The position numbers and the translations under genes were made by a program. A stretch of 64,000 nt of DNA. Source: Planomonospora sp. ID67723 (GTDB lineage: Bacteria; Actinomycetota; Actinomycetes; Streptosporangiales; Streptosporangiaceae). The stretch covers positions 186,001-250,000 of the forward strand of contig NZ_JABTEZ010000001.1 of NCBI RefSeq assembly GCF_015711605.1, given 5' to 3'. Shown here in pieces: positions 34,747-43,476 of this stretch. The notes beneath the pieces are model-generated. The model was not told the DNA's origin, ran no database searches, and saw only the letters and a program-made list of their open reading frames with translations. Each line of letters begins with the position of its first letter. Position 1 is the stretch's first letter.

Positions 34747-35352
34747 ATGGCACCCACGCACTCCCCGCCGGGCCGGCCGCGAGACCGGCGCACCCACGAG
34801 GCCATCCTCCGGGCCGCCGAAGAGCTGGTCAGAGAGGTGGGGTACGGCAGCGCCTCGATCAGCGCCATCGCCGCCCGGGCCCGGGTGGGCAAGGACGCCG
34901 TCTACCGGCGCTGGTCGGGCAAGCCCGAGCTGGTGTACGAGGCGCTGTTCACCACGGTCGACACCGGCCCGGTGCCCGACACCGGCACACTGAGTGGCGA
35001 CGTCACGGAGCTGGCCCGGGCGCTGATCGAGGAGTTCGCGGCACCGGCCGCCGTGGCCGCGCTGCCCGGCCTGCTGGCCGATTTCGCCGCCGACCCCGTT
35101 CTGCGGACGCGGCTGCGCTCGGGCTTCCTGGCTCCGGCCAGGGCGCGGATGGTCCAGATCTTCGACCGCGCCGCCGAGCGCGGCGAGATCGGCCGGGACG
35201 TCCCGGTCGACCTGGTCCTCGACACGCTGGCCGGGGCGGTCTTCTTCCACGTGGGCCTGGCCTGCGAGCCGGTCACCCCGCAGCTGGCCGCCCGGCTGGC
35301 GGGCATCGTCATCACGGGCGTCGGGAGAACCGCGCCGCGGCCTCACCCGTGA
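34747..35352 (+). CDS. TetR family regulator (second, paralogous)
   Basis: The 201-aa protein has HTH VGYGSASISAIAARARVGKDAVYRRWSGKPELVYE and a TetR_C_11-type C-terminus (AAVAALPGLLADFAADPVLRTRLRSGFLAPARARM). It is clearly paralogous to the regulator 570 bp upstream, sharing YRRW-x2-K-x2-LVYE-x-x-FT and LADFAAD. Likely controls itself and the divergent DUF3995 gene. Its 3' end overlaps the convergent mycothiol enzyme gene by 41 bp. Confidence 0.88.
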   Translation: MAPTHSPPGRPRDRRTHEAILRAAEELVREVGYGSASISAIAARARVGKDAVYRRWSGKPELVYEALFTTVDTGPVPDTGTLSGDVTELARALIEEFAAPAAVAALPGLLADFAADPVLRTRLRSGFLAPARARMVQIFDRAAERGEIGRDVPVDLVLDTLAGAVFFHVGLACEPVTPQLAARLAGIVITGVGRTAPRPHP

Positions 35353-35941
35353 GCCGGCCCGCCGGCAGGCGGCGCCCGCAGACGACGAGCAGCAGGTCCT
35401 GCGCCAGGCCCCGGACCGGTGTTCCCGCACCGTGGCTCCAGTCGAGGTCGGTCGCCTGCAGCGCGACCCCCGCGAGGTCGGCCCCGAAGAACGCGATGTT
35501 CTTCGGCCGCATCCCGGCCAGCACCATGGCGACGCGCTCGGGCGGCACCCCGCGGTCGAGCCCCAGGCCCACCGTGATGTCGAGTCCGTGGATGACGTCG
35601 TGCGAGAGTGCCCCGCGGACATCCCCGCCGGGGGGTGTCCACGGGTGCGCGACGTTGTCCCGCAGCGAGGCGAGCAGCTCCTCGGGCGGCAGCCTGGCGG
35701 CGTCGCGCCGCGCGCACCGGTCGGCCATGCGGTTGAAGTCTCCGCGTGCCTTCACCAGCTCCACCAGCATCCTTCCGAGTGAGGTGCGGAAGGGCATCGT
35801 CGTGTGGGCGATGACCTCTCGTACCCTCCAGCCGTCGCACAACGTGGGCGCGTCCCACTGTTCCGGCCGCAGGGCGGCGAGCAACTCCACCTGTTCGCCG
35901 CGTTCCGCGATCACGGCGTCCCGAAGGCGGTCTCCGGTCAT
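35312..35941 (-). CDS. Maleylpyruvate isomerase family mycothiol-dependent enzyme
   Basis: About 209 aa with the MDMPI_N fold: LRDAVIAERGEQVELLAALRPEQWDAPTLCDGWRVREVIAHTTMPF, then ALSHDVIHGLDITVGLGL with the metal-ligand histidines (His in IAHT, plus the Asp/His of SHDVIHGLD). Members use mycothiol for isomerisation or thiol transfer. ATG 35941 is chosen because AGGAGG lies seven bases upstream; the frame is open to 36025. Mycothiol dependence agrees with an actinomycete host. Confidence 0.83.
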   Translation of the reverse strand: MTGDRLRDAVIAERGEQVELLAALRPEQWDAPTLCDGWRVREVIAHTTMPFRTSLGRMLVELVKARGDFNRMADRCARRDAARLPPEELLASLRDNVAHPWTPPGGDVRGALSHDVIHGLDITVGLGLDRGVPPERVAMVLAGMRPKNIAFFGADLAGVALQATDLDWSHGAGTPVRGLAQDLLLVVCGRRLPAGRLTGEAAARFSRRP

Positions 35942-36074
35942 CACGACCTCCTGTCCATGCCGTCCGTCGCATCCGTTCGCGATGCGATCCCTGTACGGAG
36001 TACGGGCGCAGAGCCGAAAAGTCATCGGTCCCGTGCCCCCGTGATGTGTCGGTGACGGCGCATATGGTCGGGGG

Positions 36075-37094
36075 ATGGTGGAGACGCTGACCGGCGAGGG
36101 CTCCCTGCTGGAGCCGTTCCGAGCCGAGCTGACCGGCTACTGCTACCGGTTGCTCGGCTCCGGCTTCGAGGCCGAGGACGCGGTGCAGGAAGCGCTGCTG
36201 CGCGCCTGGCGGTCGTTCGACCGCTACGACGAGCGGCGGGCGTCGTTGCGGACGTGGCTCTACAGCATCGCCACCAACATCTGCCTCGACATGCTGCGCA
36301 GCTCGCAACGCCGGGCCCTGGCCATGGACATCAGCCGGGTGGCGGACGTGGGGTCGAGCATCGGCGAGCCGGTGTCGGAGCGGAGCTGGATCCAGCCGGT
36401 TCCGGACGGTCGCGTGCTGCCGGTGGACGGTGATCCGCAGGAGCTGGTCGTGCAGCGTGAGACGATCCGCCTGGCGTTCGTCGCCGCGCTGCAGCACCTG
36501 CCGCCCCGGCAGAGGGTGGTGCTGATCCTGCGCGACGTGTTGCGGTGGAAGGCCGAGGAGGTCGCGGACCTCCTGGAAACCACCGTCGCGTCGGTGACCA
36601 GCGCGTTGCAGCGGGCGAGGTCGACGCTCAGAGCGGTCGACGTCACGCCCGGCGAGCCGTTCCGGCCGTCCGACTCCGCCCAGCGCGAGCTGCTCACCCG
36701 CTACTGCACCGCGTTCGAGCGTCACGACATCGCCGCGCTCGTCGCCCTGCTGCACGAGGACGCGACGATGTCGATGCCCCCCTTCGCCTGGTGGCTCCGC
36801 GGCCGTGACCGGATCAGGCAGGCGTTCCTGGACCCGGACGCGTCCTGCGCGGGCGCGTGTCTCGTCCCGGCCGCGGCGAACGGCTCGCCGGCGTTCTGGC
36901 AGACGAGACCCGGCCCCGACGGTGTCCACGTCCCCTTCGGGCTGGTCATCCTCGACGTGTCCGAGGGTCTGATCGGCGGCATCACCGTATATCTGGATGC
37001 CGACCGGCTGATCCCGCTCTTCGGCGCTCCCGCTGACTCCTCGCTGCCGCCGCGTTCCTCGCTGCCGCCACGCGTTCTTCCGTCACACCGATGA
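36075..37094 (+). CDS. ECF sigma factor with C-terminal SnoaL-like domain
   Basis: The 339-aa protein has sigma region 2 (LTGYCYRLLGSGFEAEDAVQEALLRAWRSFDRYD, LRTWLYSIATNICLDMLRSS), region 4 (ALQHLPPRQRVVLILRDVLRWKAEEVADLLETTVASVTSALQRARSTL), and from ~215 an NTF2/SnoaL domain (LLTRYCTAFERHDIAALVALLHEDATMSMPP). This is the SigG/TIGR02960-like class, in which the fused domain replaces an anti-sigma factor. It ends in a duplicated SSLPPR. A VOC gene follows 63 bp downstream and may be its target or partner. Confidence 0.88.
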   Translation: MVETLTGEGSLLEPFRAELTGYCYRLLGSGFEAEDAVQEALLRAWRSFDRYDERRASLRTWLYSIATNICLDMLRSSQRRALAMDISRVADVGSSIGEPVSERSWIQPVPDGRVLPVDGDPQELVVQRETIRLAFVAALQHLPPRQRVVLILRDVLRWKAEEVADLLETTVASVTSALQRARSTLRAVDVTPGEPFRPSDSAQRELLTRYCTAFERHDIAALVALLHEDATMSMPPFAWWLRGRDRIRQAFLDPDASCAGACLVPAAANGSPAFWQTRPGPDGVHVPFGLVILDVSEGLIGGITVYLDADRLIPLFGAPADSSLPPRSSLPPRVLPSHR

Positions 37095-37157
37095 GTTTCA
37101 CGACGCCACCACGTATCACCGTGGACGCGACCCGAAGCGAACCTGAGGAGCGGAGAC

Positions 37158-37529
37158 ATGACGACTGTCCAGCCCATCATCACCACACCCGACCTGGATC
37201 GGCTGCAGGCCTTCTACGAGCGCCTGCTCGGGGCGGTGGAGACGAACCGCTTCCCGGACGACGGCCCCACCTTCTTCGTGAGCCTGAAACTGGGTGACTC
37301 GGAGCTCGGACTGGTCGACAAGGCGGCGACCGACCTGTCCGCACCGCAGCGGATCCTGCTGAGCGTGCGGGTCGACGACGTCGACGGCCTGCTGGGCCGG
37401 GTCGAGGCGGCCGGCGGGCGCGTGCTCGGCCCGTCAACCGATATGCCGTGGGGAGAACGCGTGGCCCACGTCCACGACCCCGACGGAAACAAGGTCAACC
37501 TGACCCAGTCCCTTCAAGCCGGTGCCTGA
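37158..37529 (+). CDS. VOC family protein
   Basis: The 123-aa protein shows the glyoxalase fold: VQPIITTPDLDRLQAFYERLLGAVETNRFPDD, LLSVRVDDVDGLLGRVEAAGGRV, and AHVHDPDGNKVNLTQ with the final metal-binding Glu replaced by Asn/Gln context. GAGGAGCGGAGAC precedes the ATG. It follows the SnoaL-ECF sigma gene, a pairing common in actinobacteria, and ends before a very strong terminator. Confidence 0.85.
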   Translation: MTTVQPIITTPDLDRLQAFYERLLGAVETNRFPDDGPTFFVSLKLGDSELGLVDKAATDLSAPQRILLSVRVDDVDGLLGRVEAAGGRVLGPSTDMPWGERVAHVHDPDGNKVNLTQSLQAGA

Positions 37530-37601
37530 TCGCGGTGGCGGTCCGGTCGCTCGCGACGACGACGCCATCGTGACGGGTAGGGGCTTGTTCCGTCACCGCT
37601 T

Positions 37602-37638
37602 CCCTGCTGCCCGGACCGGCCCGGTCCGGGCAGCAGGG
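37602..37638. terminator. Strong bidirectional hairpin terminator
   Basis: An 18-base arm (37602-37619) is followed by one base and its perfect reverse complement (37621-37638). It lies between the convergent VOC and DUF3140 genes and should stop transcription from both sides. Confidence 0.85.
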
Positions 37639-37671
37639 CGCCGCGGTGGGCTCCGGTCGAGGCCGAGTGCC

Positions 37672-38025
37672 TCAGCCCTCCGTCCTGGGCGGCCGGAGCG
37701 GGTCGTGGCCGACCGCCATCAGGGCGCGCCGCCGCTCGTCGTCCCTGGCGTTGGAGGAGGCGTGGGCCTCGGCGTCCTCGGCGACGCCGACGACGCGCCG
37801 CATCGTCTCGATGTCGTCAGGGGTGAGGTCGACCTTGCGCTTTCCGAGGATCCTCAGCACGTCCCGGCCGAGGCCGGGCATCCACTCGCCGGGGTCGGAG
37901 GGAGAGGCGTCCTCTCCTGAGCCGGAGGCCATCAGGAAGGCCCTCAGTTCCTCCGACGTCATGTTCACGAAGTCGTGGAACTCCTGCCACAGCCGGTCGA
38001 GGTCCGGGTCGGAACGGTCGGTCAT
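37672..38025 (-). CDS. DUF3140 family protein
   Basis: About 117 aa with the DUF3140 pattern: DRLWQEFHDFVNMTSEELRAFL, SGR-like RDVLRILGKRKVDLTPDDIETMRRVVGVAEDAEAH, and the typical end RRRALMAVGHDPLR. Related proteins are annotated as DNA-binding in some genomes, but the function is unproven. ATG 38025 is preferred for its GGAG seven bases upstream. The gap 38026-38254 has nothing clear. Confidence 0.8.
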   Translation of the reverse strand: MTDRSDPDLDRLWQEFHDFVNMTSEELRAFLMASGSGEDASPSDPGEWMPGLGRDVLRILGKRKVDLTPDDIETMRRVVGVAEDAEAHASSNARDDERRRALMAVGHDPLRPPRTEG

Positions 38026-38254
38026 GGTGTTCTCCTGTCTGTACGGCATCCGGTACGGCTACCGCGCGAGGCCGGTCACGGCCGCGCCGCCGAGATGCGG
38101 GTCGCGAGCCCGGCGTGCCGGTTCCCGCTCCCCTCTCCGGGCCTTCCGTTCCCGCCGCCTGCCGGATGACGCGCTAGATGCCGACAAATAGCAATGGCTT
38201 TCCCTCGGTTCGACGAACCACCATGAAAGGGACTTTTCTGCCAGCCACCCCGGA

Positions 38255-39535
38255 TCACACCGCGGTCGGGAACGTCTCCAGCTCCTCCTCCTCGGGCGGT
38301 TCCCCGTGCAGCGGGTGCAGCGCCTCGCTGCGGTCCAGCCAGATGAAGGCGTCGTAGCGCCGGCCGAGCACGGTGGGAACGTAGTTCCCCCACCGCTCCC
38401 GGTCGGGCCGGTAGACCACGCCGATGGCCCGGTGACCCAGCGGCTGGTCGTACCAGCCGGGCCGGTCGGCGGCCGGAGGCACGATGAACAGCGCCCGTTC
38501 CAGCTCCGCGGCGTGCAGCAGCGACTCCAGCGACGCCGGTCGGGCCGGCGGCACCTGCATGACCTCGGCCTGGGCACCCCACCGCTCCGCCGCCACCACG
38601 GTGCCGCGATGGGTTCCGAAGCCGACGAGCACCACGTCGTCACCGTGCCGCTCGCGGACCAGCTCGCCGAGGTTGGTCATCCCGGCGGCGGTCATGTCGG
38701 TGGCACGGGCGTCGCCGACGTGGGTGTTGTGCGCCCAGACGACCCCCTTCGCGCCCCCGTCGGCGCCACCGTAGAAGTCCGCCAACCGGTCGAGGGTGTC
38801 GGCCATGTGGATGTCGCGGACGTTCCACGACTGCGCGCCGCCGCCCACCATGCTCCGGTAGTACTCCTCCGCCCCGGCCACCACCTGGGCGTTCTGCCGT
38901 ATGGCGAAGCCCTCCTCGTCCCCGGGGGCAGCCTCGATCACCGCCGCGAGCAGGCCGACGACCTCCTTCTCGCAGGACTCGGGCATCAGCCGCGCGACCA
39001 TCCCGTACTGCTGCGGGTCGTGGCCGTAGGCCTCGAAGCAGTCGACCGCGCGCAGGACGGCGTCCACCTGCCCGGGCAGGTGCCGGGCGGCGTAGCGGCG
39101 GACGGCCCGCAGCGAGTCCCACAGGCTGTAGACGTCCAAGCCGTGGAAGCCGCAACGCTCGCCCTCCGGCAGGGCCTCGTTCCACCGGCGCAGCCACCGG
39201 CAGAACTTCACGACCTCCTCGTTGGCCCACATGAAGGTGGGCCAGCGGGCGAAGCCGTACAGGGCGGCGTAGGGGTCCTCGGCTCCGGGACGGGTGACGG
39301 ACCGGTGCACCCGGTCGCAGTCGGGCCAGTCGCCCTCGACGCCGACGAACCGGAAGCCCTTCTCCGAGATCAACCGGCAGGTGAGCGCGGCGCGCCAGGA
39401 GTAGAACTGGTGCGTGCCGTGGCTGGCCTCCCCGATCAGGACGTAGCGGGCATCGCCGATGCGTTCCATGAGGGGGTCGAGGTCGTCCGGGGCGTCCAGC
39501 GGCAGTGCCGACCTTCTGATCTCGTCGGGACCCAT
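38255..39535 (-). CDS. Erythromycin esterase family protein
   Basis: The 426-aa protein matches the EreA/succinoglycan-synthesis family (PF05139): YVLIGEASHGTHQFYSWRAALTCRLISEKG with the catalytic Glu/His region, VGVEGDWPDCDRVHR, FMWANEEVVKFCRWLRRWN, KGVVWAHNTHVGDARATDM with a second His, and FGTHRGTVVAAERWG. True erythromycin esterases hydrolyse the macrolide lactone, but many chromosomal members have other substrates, so resistance cannot be assumed. GGAGGAGGCGGAG precedes the ATG. The MpaB-like gene follows the same direction upstream. Confidence 0.87.
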   Translation of the reverse strand: MGPDEIRRSALPLDAPDDLDPLMERIGDARYVLIGEASHGTHQFYSWRAALTCRLISEKGFRFVGVEGDWPDCDRVHRSVTRPGAEDPYAALYGFARWPTFMWANEEVVKFCRWLRRWNEALPEGERCGFHGLDVYSLWDSLRAVRRYAARHLPGQVDAVLRAVDCFEAYGHDPQQYGMVARLMPESCEKEVVGLLAAVIEAAPGDEEGFAIRQNAQVVAGAEEYYRSMVGGGAQSWNVRDIHMADTLDRLADFYGGADGGAKGVVWAHNTHVGDARATDMTAAGMTNLGELVRERHGDDVVLVGFGTHRGTVVAAERWGAQAEVMQVPPARPASLESLLHAAELERALFIVPPAADRPGWYDQPLGHRAIGVVYRPDRERWGNYVPTVLGRRYDAFIWLDRSEALHPLHGEPPEEEELETFPTAV

Positions 39536-39623
39536 CTCCGCCTCCTCCGCGCGGCTCCGGTCACGCGTTCCGGGGCCGCAGCCTCCGAAGCCGTCAGAAG
39601 ATCCCTACCCGGCGCCTGCGCTC

Positions 39624-40430
39624 TCATGCCGTGCCCGGCCGCGGGCCTCCCCTGGCCATCCGCTTGCGCAGCTCGTGCAGGTAGTAGTCGCGCGGCAGGG
39701 TGCGCAGCCTCATGGGCAGGCGGGGGTAGACCGCGGCCAGGGTCCGCATGAGCGCGGTGAAGCGCACCTGCCTGGCGGGCGACCAGTGCCAGCCGTACTG
39801 CCGGCGGATCGGCTCGGGCATCAGCCCCGCGGTGAGGAGCCGGATCATCGGCAGCCCCGGCCGCAGGTACCAGGGCAGGTCGGGGTCGAGCACCTGCTCG
39901 GCCACGGCCCGTGAGGCGTCGCTGATCTCCAGCGTGGCCAGCATGTCCGCGTAGTAGGCGCGGAAGTCGTCGTAGGTGGCGGGGACCAGCTCGGGCGGGC
40001 AGCCGAGGATGGTGGCGAAGACCTTCGACTGGTCGTAGTACGCGGCGCGTTCGGCCTCGTCCAGCCGGCGGAACAGGCTCTCGTAGACCTGGACCCCGGT
40101 GGCGAAGAGGGTGGCGGCGACCCAGACCTGGAGCTCCGGATCGTTGGCCCGGTAGTCCGGCCCGGTCACCCGGTCGTGCATCCGCGTCACGATGGCGCTC
40201 AGCCGCTCGGCCTCCTCGCGGGTGCCCCAGGAGACGGCGTAGACCCACTGCATCGTGCCGCGGAGCCGGCCGAGGGGGTCGTCGGCGGTGTAGCTGTGGT
40301 CGTACACGCCCTGGGCCACCTTGGGGTGAGCCGTCTGCAGCAGCGACGCCGCCCCTCCGGCGGCGATCAGGATGCCCTCGCGCGCGACCACGCGGATCAG
40401 GTCGTCATCCTTGAACAGTCCGTTGCTCAT
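39624..40430 (-). CDS. Oxygenase MpaB family protein (DUF2236)
   Basis: The 268-aa protein fits the DUF2236/latex-clearing-protein family: LIAAGGAASLLQTAHPKVAQGVYDHS, DPLGRLRGTMQWVYAVSWGTREEA, ELQVWVAATLFATGVQVYESLFR and a basic C-terminus. The conserved Arg/His positions agree with a heme-binding oxygenase, with fungal MpaB and rubber oxygenase Lcp as distant relatives. The message appears leaderless, under a promoter that contains a perfect palindrome. Confidence 0.83.
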   Translation of the reverse strand: MSNGLFKDDDLIRVVAREGILIAAGGAASLLQTAHPKVAQGVYDHSYTADDPLGRLRGTMQWVYAVSWGTREEAERLSAIVTRMHDRVTGPDYRANDPELQVWVAATLFATGVQVYESLFRRLDEAERAAYYDQSKVFATILGCPPELVPATYDDFRAYYADMLATLEISDASRAVAEQVLDPDLPWYLRPGLPMIRLLTAGLMPEPIRRQYGWHWSPARQVRFTALMRTLAAVYPRLPMRLRTLPRDYYLHELRKRMARGGPRPGTA

Positions 40431-40436
40431 GCAAGC

Positions 40437-40465
40437 ACCATAAGTAAGCCATTACTTTTCGACAA
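40437..40465 (-). promoter_or_regulatory. Leaderless promoter with embedded palindromic operator for the MpaB-like gene
   Basis: On the minus strand TTGTCG (40465-40460) and TATGGT (40442-40437) are 17 bp apart. AAGTAA-gcca-TTACTT (40442-40457) fills the spacer. The -10 lies six bases before ATG 40430, so transcription would begin at the start codon. A TetR-like repressor is the probable ligand; none is adjacent. Confidence 0.65.
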
Positions 40466-40595
40466 GGGTTCACCATCTCATCGACGGGAATCCGCCGCGT
40501 CCGAGACGAACGCGCAATGTGATTCCCTCATGTCGGACGGTCACCGTGCCGATGGAAGCCAGGACGTTCACGAGACAGCGCGCGGAGGGAGCAGG

Positions 40596-42296
40596 ATGCT
40601 AGGGCTGCCGTTCCTGGTCCTGCTCTTCATGCTGGCCACGTCCGTGGCCGCCGCGGTGACCGCCGTCGGCTGGCGCCGCAGGCGGACGGCTCCGGCGGTC
40701 GGCGCGCTGGCGCTTCTCTCGGCGGCGATCGTGGTGTGGTCGGCGGCGGACGCCCTGGCCTTCCTCGTCCAGGACGCCGTGGTCGGGCACCTGCTGAGGG
40801 TCACCAAGTTCATCGGCGTGTGCGCCATCCCGGCGGGGTTCTTCTGCCTGTCCCTGGCGGTGGTCGACCGCATGTGGCGGCTCTCACGCCGCACCGCCCT
40901 GCTGCTGGCGGTCGAACCGGTGCTCGTCCTGGTCGCCTCCGTGACCGACCCCTGGCACCACCTGTTCTTCCTGCCGCCTGATCCGGCCGACCCGATGACC
41001 CTCACCAGGCCCGACTTCGGCCCGCTGTTCTGGGTGCACACCGCCTACAGCTATCTCCTGCTCTCCGTGGGCGTGACCCGCCTGATCCGCGCGTGGGTGC
41101 GGGGCCCGCGCGCCCAGCGGAAGCTGTACGGAGCCATCCTGCTCGGCGCCATCCTGCCGGCCGTGGCCAACATCATCGCCCTGTGGTGGGGCGACTACGC
41201 CACCGACCTGACGCCCGTCGGCTTCTGCGTCACCGCGGTCGTCACCTACTGGGCGCTCGTCCACCACTCGCTGCCCGAGCTGATCCCGGTGGCGCGCGGG
41301 CACGTCTTCGACATGATCGGTGACACGGTCGCCACCATCGACGCCTCCGGCCGGGTCCTCGACCTCAACTCCGCCGGCGAGCGCCTGCTGCGCCGGATGG
41401 CGTACGGCCTGCCCGACCGGATCGTCGGGCTCTCGTTCGAGAAGGAGTTCGGCGGGCTGCCCTCGGCCGACGGCGGGGAGACCGACCTGGCCCTCGCCGA
41501 CCGCGACGGGCGCAGGATCGAGCTGAACGTGCGCAGCAGCCCGCTCCTCGACAGCCGGGGCGGGCGCGTCGGCTGGGTCATGGTCATGCGGGACGTCACC
41601 GCGCTCAACCGGCAGCGGCGGGAGCTGGAGCAGGCCAACGCCCGCCTGCACGAGCAACGGCACGAGCTGGAGCAGGCCAACGCCCGCCTGCACGAGCAGT
41701 TGCGCACCATCGAGACGCTCCGCGCCGACCTGGCGGAGCAGGCCGTACGGGACGCCCTGACCGGGCTGCACAACCGGCGCCACCTGATGGAGGCGCTCCG
41801 GCGCGAGGCGGCGCGGGCCGTCGCCGACCGCTCCCCGCTCAGCCTCGCCCTGCTCGACGTCGACCACTTCAAGCAGGTCAACGACGGCTACGGCCACGGC
41901 GCCGGCGACGAGGTCCTGGTCCGCCTCTCCGGGCTGCTCACCGGGCAGGCCCGGCCCCAGGACGTCGTCGCCCGCTACGGCGGCGAGGAGTTCGTCGTGG
42001 TGCTGCCGGGCGTCCCCGGGGACCGGGCCCGCGACATGGTGGAGGCGCTGCGCGCGCGGGTGGCGGGCGAACCCGTCCACGTCGGCGGTCACACGCTGCA
42101 CGTCACCTTCAGCGCGGGCGTCGCCTGCCTGTCCGGCGGGCAGGACCCCGAGGACCTGCTGCACGCCGCCGACGAGGCGCTCTACGCCGCCAAGCGCGGC
42201 GGCCGCGACCGGGTCGAGCTGGCCGCCGCACCGGACGGCCGGGAGACCGCGGCGTCCGGCCACCGGGACTCCGGCTCGTCCAGCGCGGCGGCGTGA
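40596..42296 (+). CDS. Membrane diguanylate cyclase (7TM sensor, PAS, GGDEF)
   Basis: The 566-aa protein has seven N-terminal membrane helices like histidine-kinase 7TM sensors (residues ~1-225), a PAS domain (VFDMIGDTVATIDASGRVLDLN, GWVMVMRDVT), a coiled coil with a 14-residue duplication (ELEQANARLHEQ), and a GGDEF domain: DALTGLHNRRHLMEAL, DVDHFKQVNDGYGHGAGDE, and an intact GGEEF active site at 462-466. An RPQD inhibitory site lies five residues before it. It should make cyclic di-GMP. AGGGAG precedes the ATG. No phosphodiesterase is in the window. Confidence 0.9.
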   Translation: MLGLPFLVLLFMLATSVAAAVTAVGWRRRRTAPAVGALALLSAAIVVWSAADALAFLVQDAVVGHLLRVTKFIGVCAIPAGFFCLSLAVVDRMWRLSRRTALLLAVEPVLVLVASVTDPWHHLFFLPPDPADPMTLTRPDFGPLFWVHTAYSYLLLSVGVTRLIRAWVRGPRAQRKLYGAILLGAILPAVANIIALWWGDYATDLTPVGFCVTAVVTYWALVHHSLPELIPVARGHVFDMIGDTVATIDASGRVLDLNSAGERLLRRMAYGLPDRIVGLSFEKEFGGLPSADGGETDLALADRDGRRIELNVRSSPLLDSRGGRVGWVMVMRDVTALNRQRRELEQANARLHEQRHELEQANARLHEQLRTIETLRADLAEQAVRDALTGLHNRRHLMEALRREAARAVADRSPLSLALLDVDHFKQVNDGYGHGAGDEVLVRLSGLLTGQARPQDVVARYGGEEFVVVLPGVPGDRARDMVEALRARVAGEPVHVGGHTLHVTFSAGVACLSGGQDPEDLLHAADEALYAAKRGGRDRVELAAAPDGRETAASGHRDSGSSSAAA

Positions 42297-42347
42297 CCTT
42301 CCTGCGTGATCTGGAGGTGGAACTCCTCGGTCTTGGCCGTGTTCATA

Positions 42348-43358
42348 TCATTCGCCGTCCATCTTGCGGGTGTCGCGCGGCTCGACGTAGGGCTCCTCCT
42401 CGGGAGGGTGCCCGTCCTCGATGGCCCGGGCGCGGGCGAGCTCGGCGTCGAACTCCACTCCGAGCAGCACGGTGATGTTGGTGATCCACAACCAGACCAG
42501 GAAGACGACGACGCCCGCGAGGGCGGCGTAGGTCTTGGCGTAGGAGCCGAAGTTGGCCACGTAGAACCCGAAGCCGAGGGAGGCGACGATCCACAGCACG
42601 ACGGCGAGCGCGCTGCCCGGGGTGATCCAGCGGAACCCCGGATGCGCGACGTTGGGCGCCAGCCAGTACAGCAGGGCGAGCACCAGCATCACGGCGATCA
42701 CCAGGACCGGCCATTTGGCGATGTTCCAGACGGCCACCGCGGTCTCGCCGAGACCGAGGACGTCCCCCGCCCGCCGGGCGAGGTCGCCGGTGAAGACCAC
42801 CGCCACCGCGCCGGCCGCCGTCAGGATCACCAGGACGGTGGTGATGGCCAGCCTGAGCGGGAGGGTCTTCCAGATGGGCCTGCCCTCCGGCATCTCGTAC
42901 ATGATGTTGGCGGCCCGCATGAACGCCGCGACGTAGCCGGAGGCCGACCAGAGCGCGACGGCGATTCCGATGATCGTGGCGACGCCGGCGCCCCGCTGGC
43001 TGTTCTGCAGGGTCACGAGCACGGTGTGCAGGATCTCCCGGGCGGGGCCCGGGGCCAGCGCACCCAGGTTGTCGATGAGCGGCTGGGTCGCCGACTCCCC
43101 GAACAGGCCCAGCAGCGAGACCGCGGCCAGCAGCGCCGGAAAGATCGACAGCACCGCGTAGTAGGTGAGGGCGGCGGCCCAGTCGGTCAGCTTGTCCTGC
43201 TGGAACTCCTTGGCGGTGCGTTTGAGCACCCCCCACCACGAGTGTCCGGGCAGCTCTGTCGGGCCGTCGGGGGAGGCGCCGGCCTCCGCCCCGCGGCCGG
43301 AAGCGGCACCGGAGCGGCGCCGGGCACCGGCAAGACGTCGGACGTCGTGGTCTGTCAT
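42348..43358 (-). CDS. YihY/BrkB-type membrane protein
   Basis: About 336 aa with the Virul_fac_BrkB pattern: LTDWAAALTYYAVLSIFPALLAAVSLLGLFG, GVATIIGIAVALWSASGYVAAFMRAANIMYE, six membrane helices, and WLWITNITVLLGVEFDAELARAR near the end. The N-terminus is a charged cytoplasmic stretch. The role in actinobacteria is unknown; it lies next to a cell-envelope cluster. ATG 43358 follows GGAG. Confidence 0.87.
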   Translation of the reverse strand: MTDHDVRRLAGARRRSGAASGRGAEAGASPDGPTELPGHSWWGVLKRTAKEFQQDKLTDWAAALTYYAVLSIFPALLAAVSLLGLFGESATQPLIDNLGALAPGPAREILHTVLVTLQNSQRGAGVATIIGIAVALWSASGYVAAFMRAANIMYEMPEGRPIWKTLPLRLAITTVLVILTAAGAVAVVFTGDLARRAGDVLGLGETAVAVWNIAKWPVLVIAVMLVLALLYWLAPNVAHPGFRWITPGSALAVVLWIVASLGFGFYVANFGSYAKTYAALAGVVVFLVWLWITNITVLLGVEFDAELARARAIEDGHPPEEEPYVEPRDTRKMDGE

Positions 43359-43476
43359 GAAGCTGCTCCAGCGTGGGTCCCGGACGTGGGGTCCGGGGAG
43401 GAGGTCTGGCGGACACCGCCCTGCGGGGAGAGGCCGCCGCCCCGGCGGGGCCGGGGCGGCAACGGTCTCCGAGCGG

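Noticed and set aside
38255-39535. Erythromycin-esterase-like gene as a proven resistance gene
   Set aside because: Many chromosomal members of this family have no macrolide activity, and no macrolide genes lie nearby.
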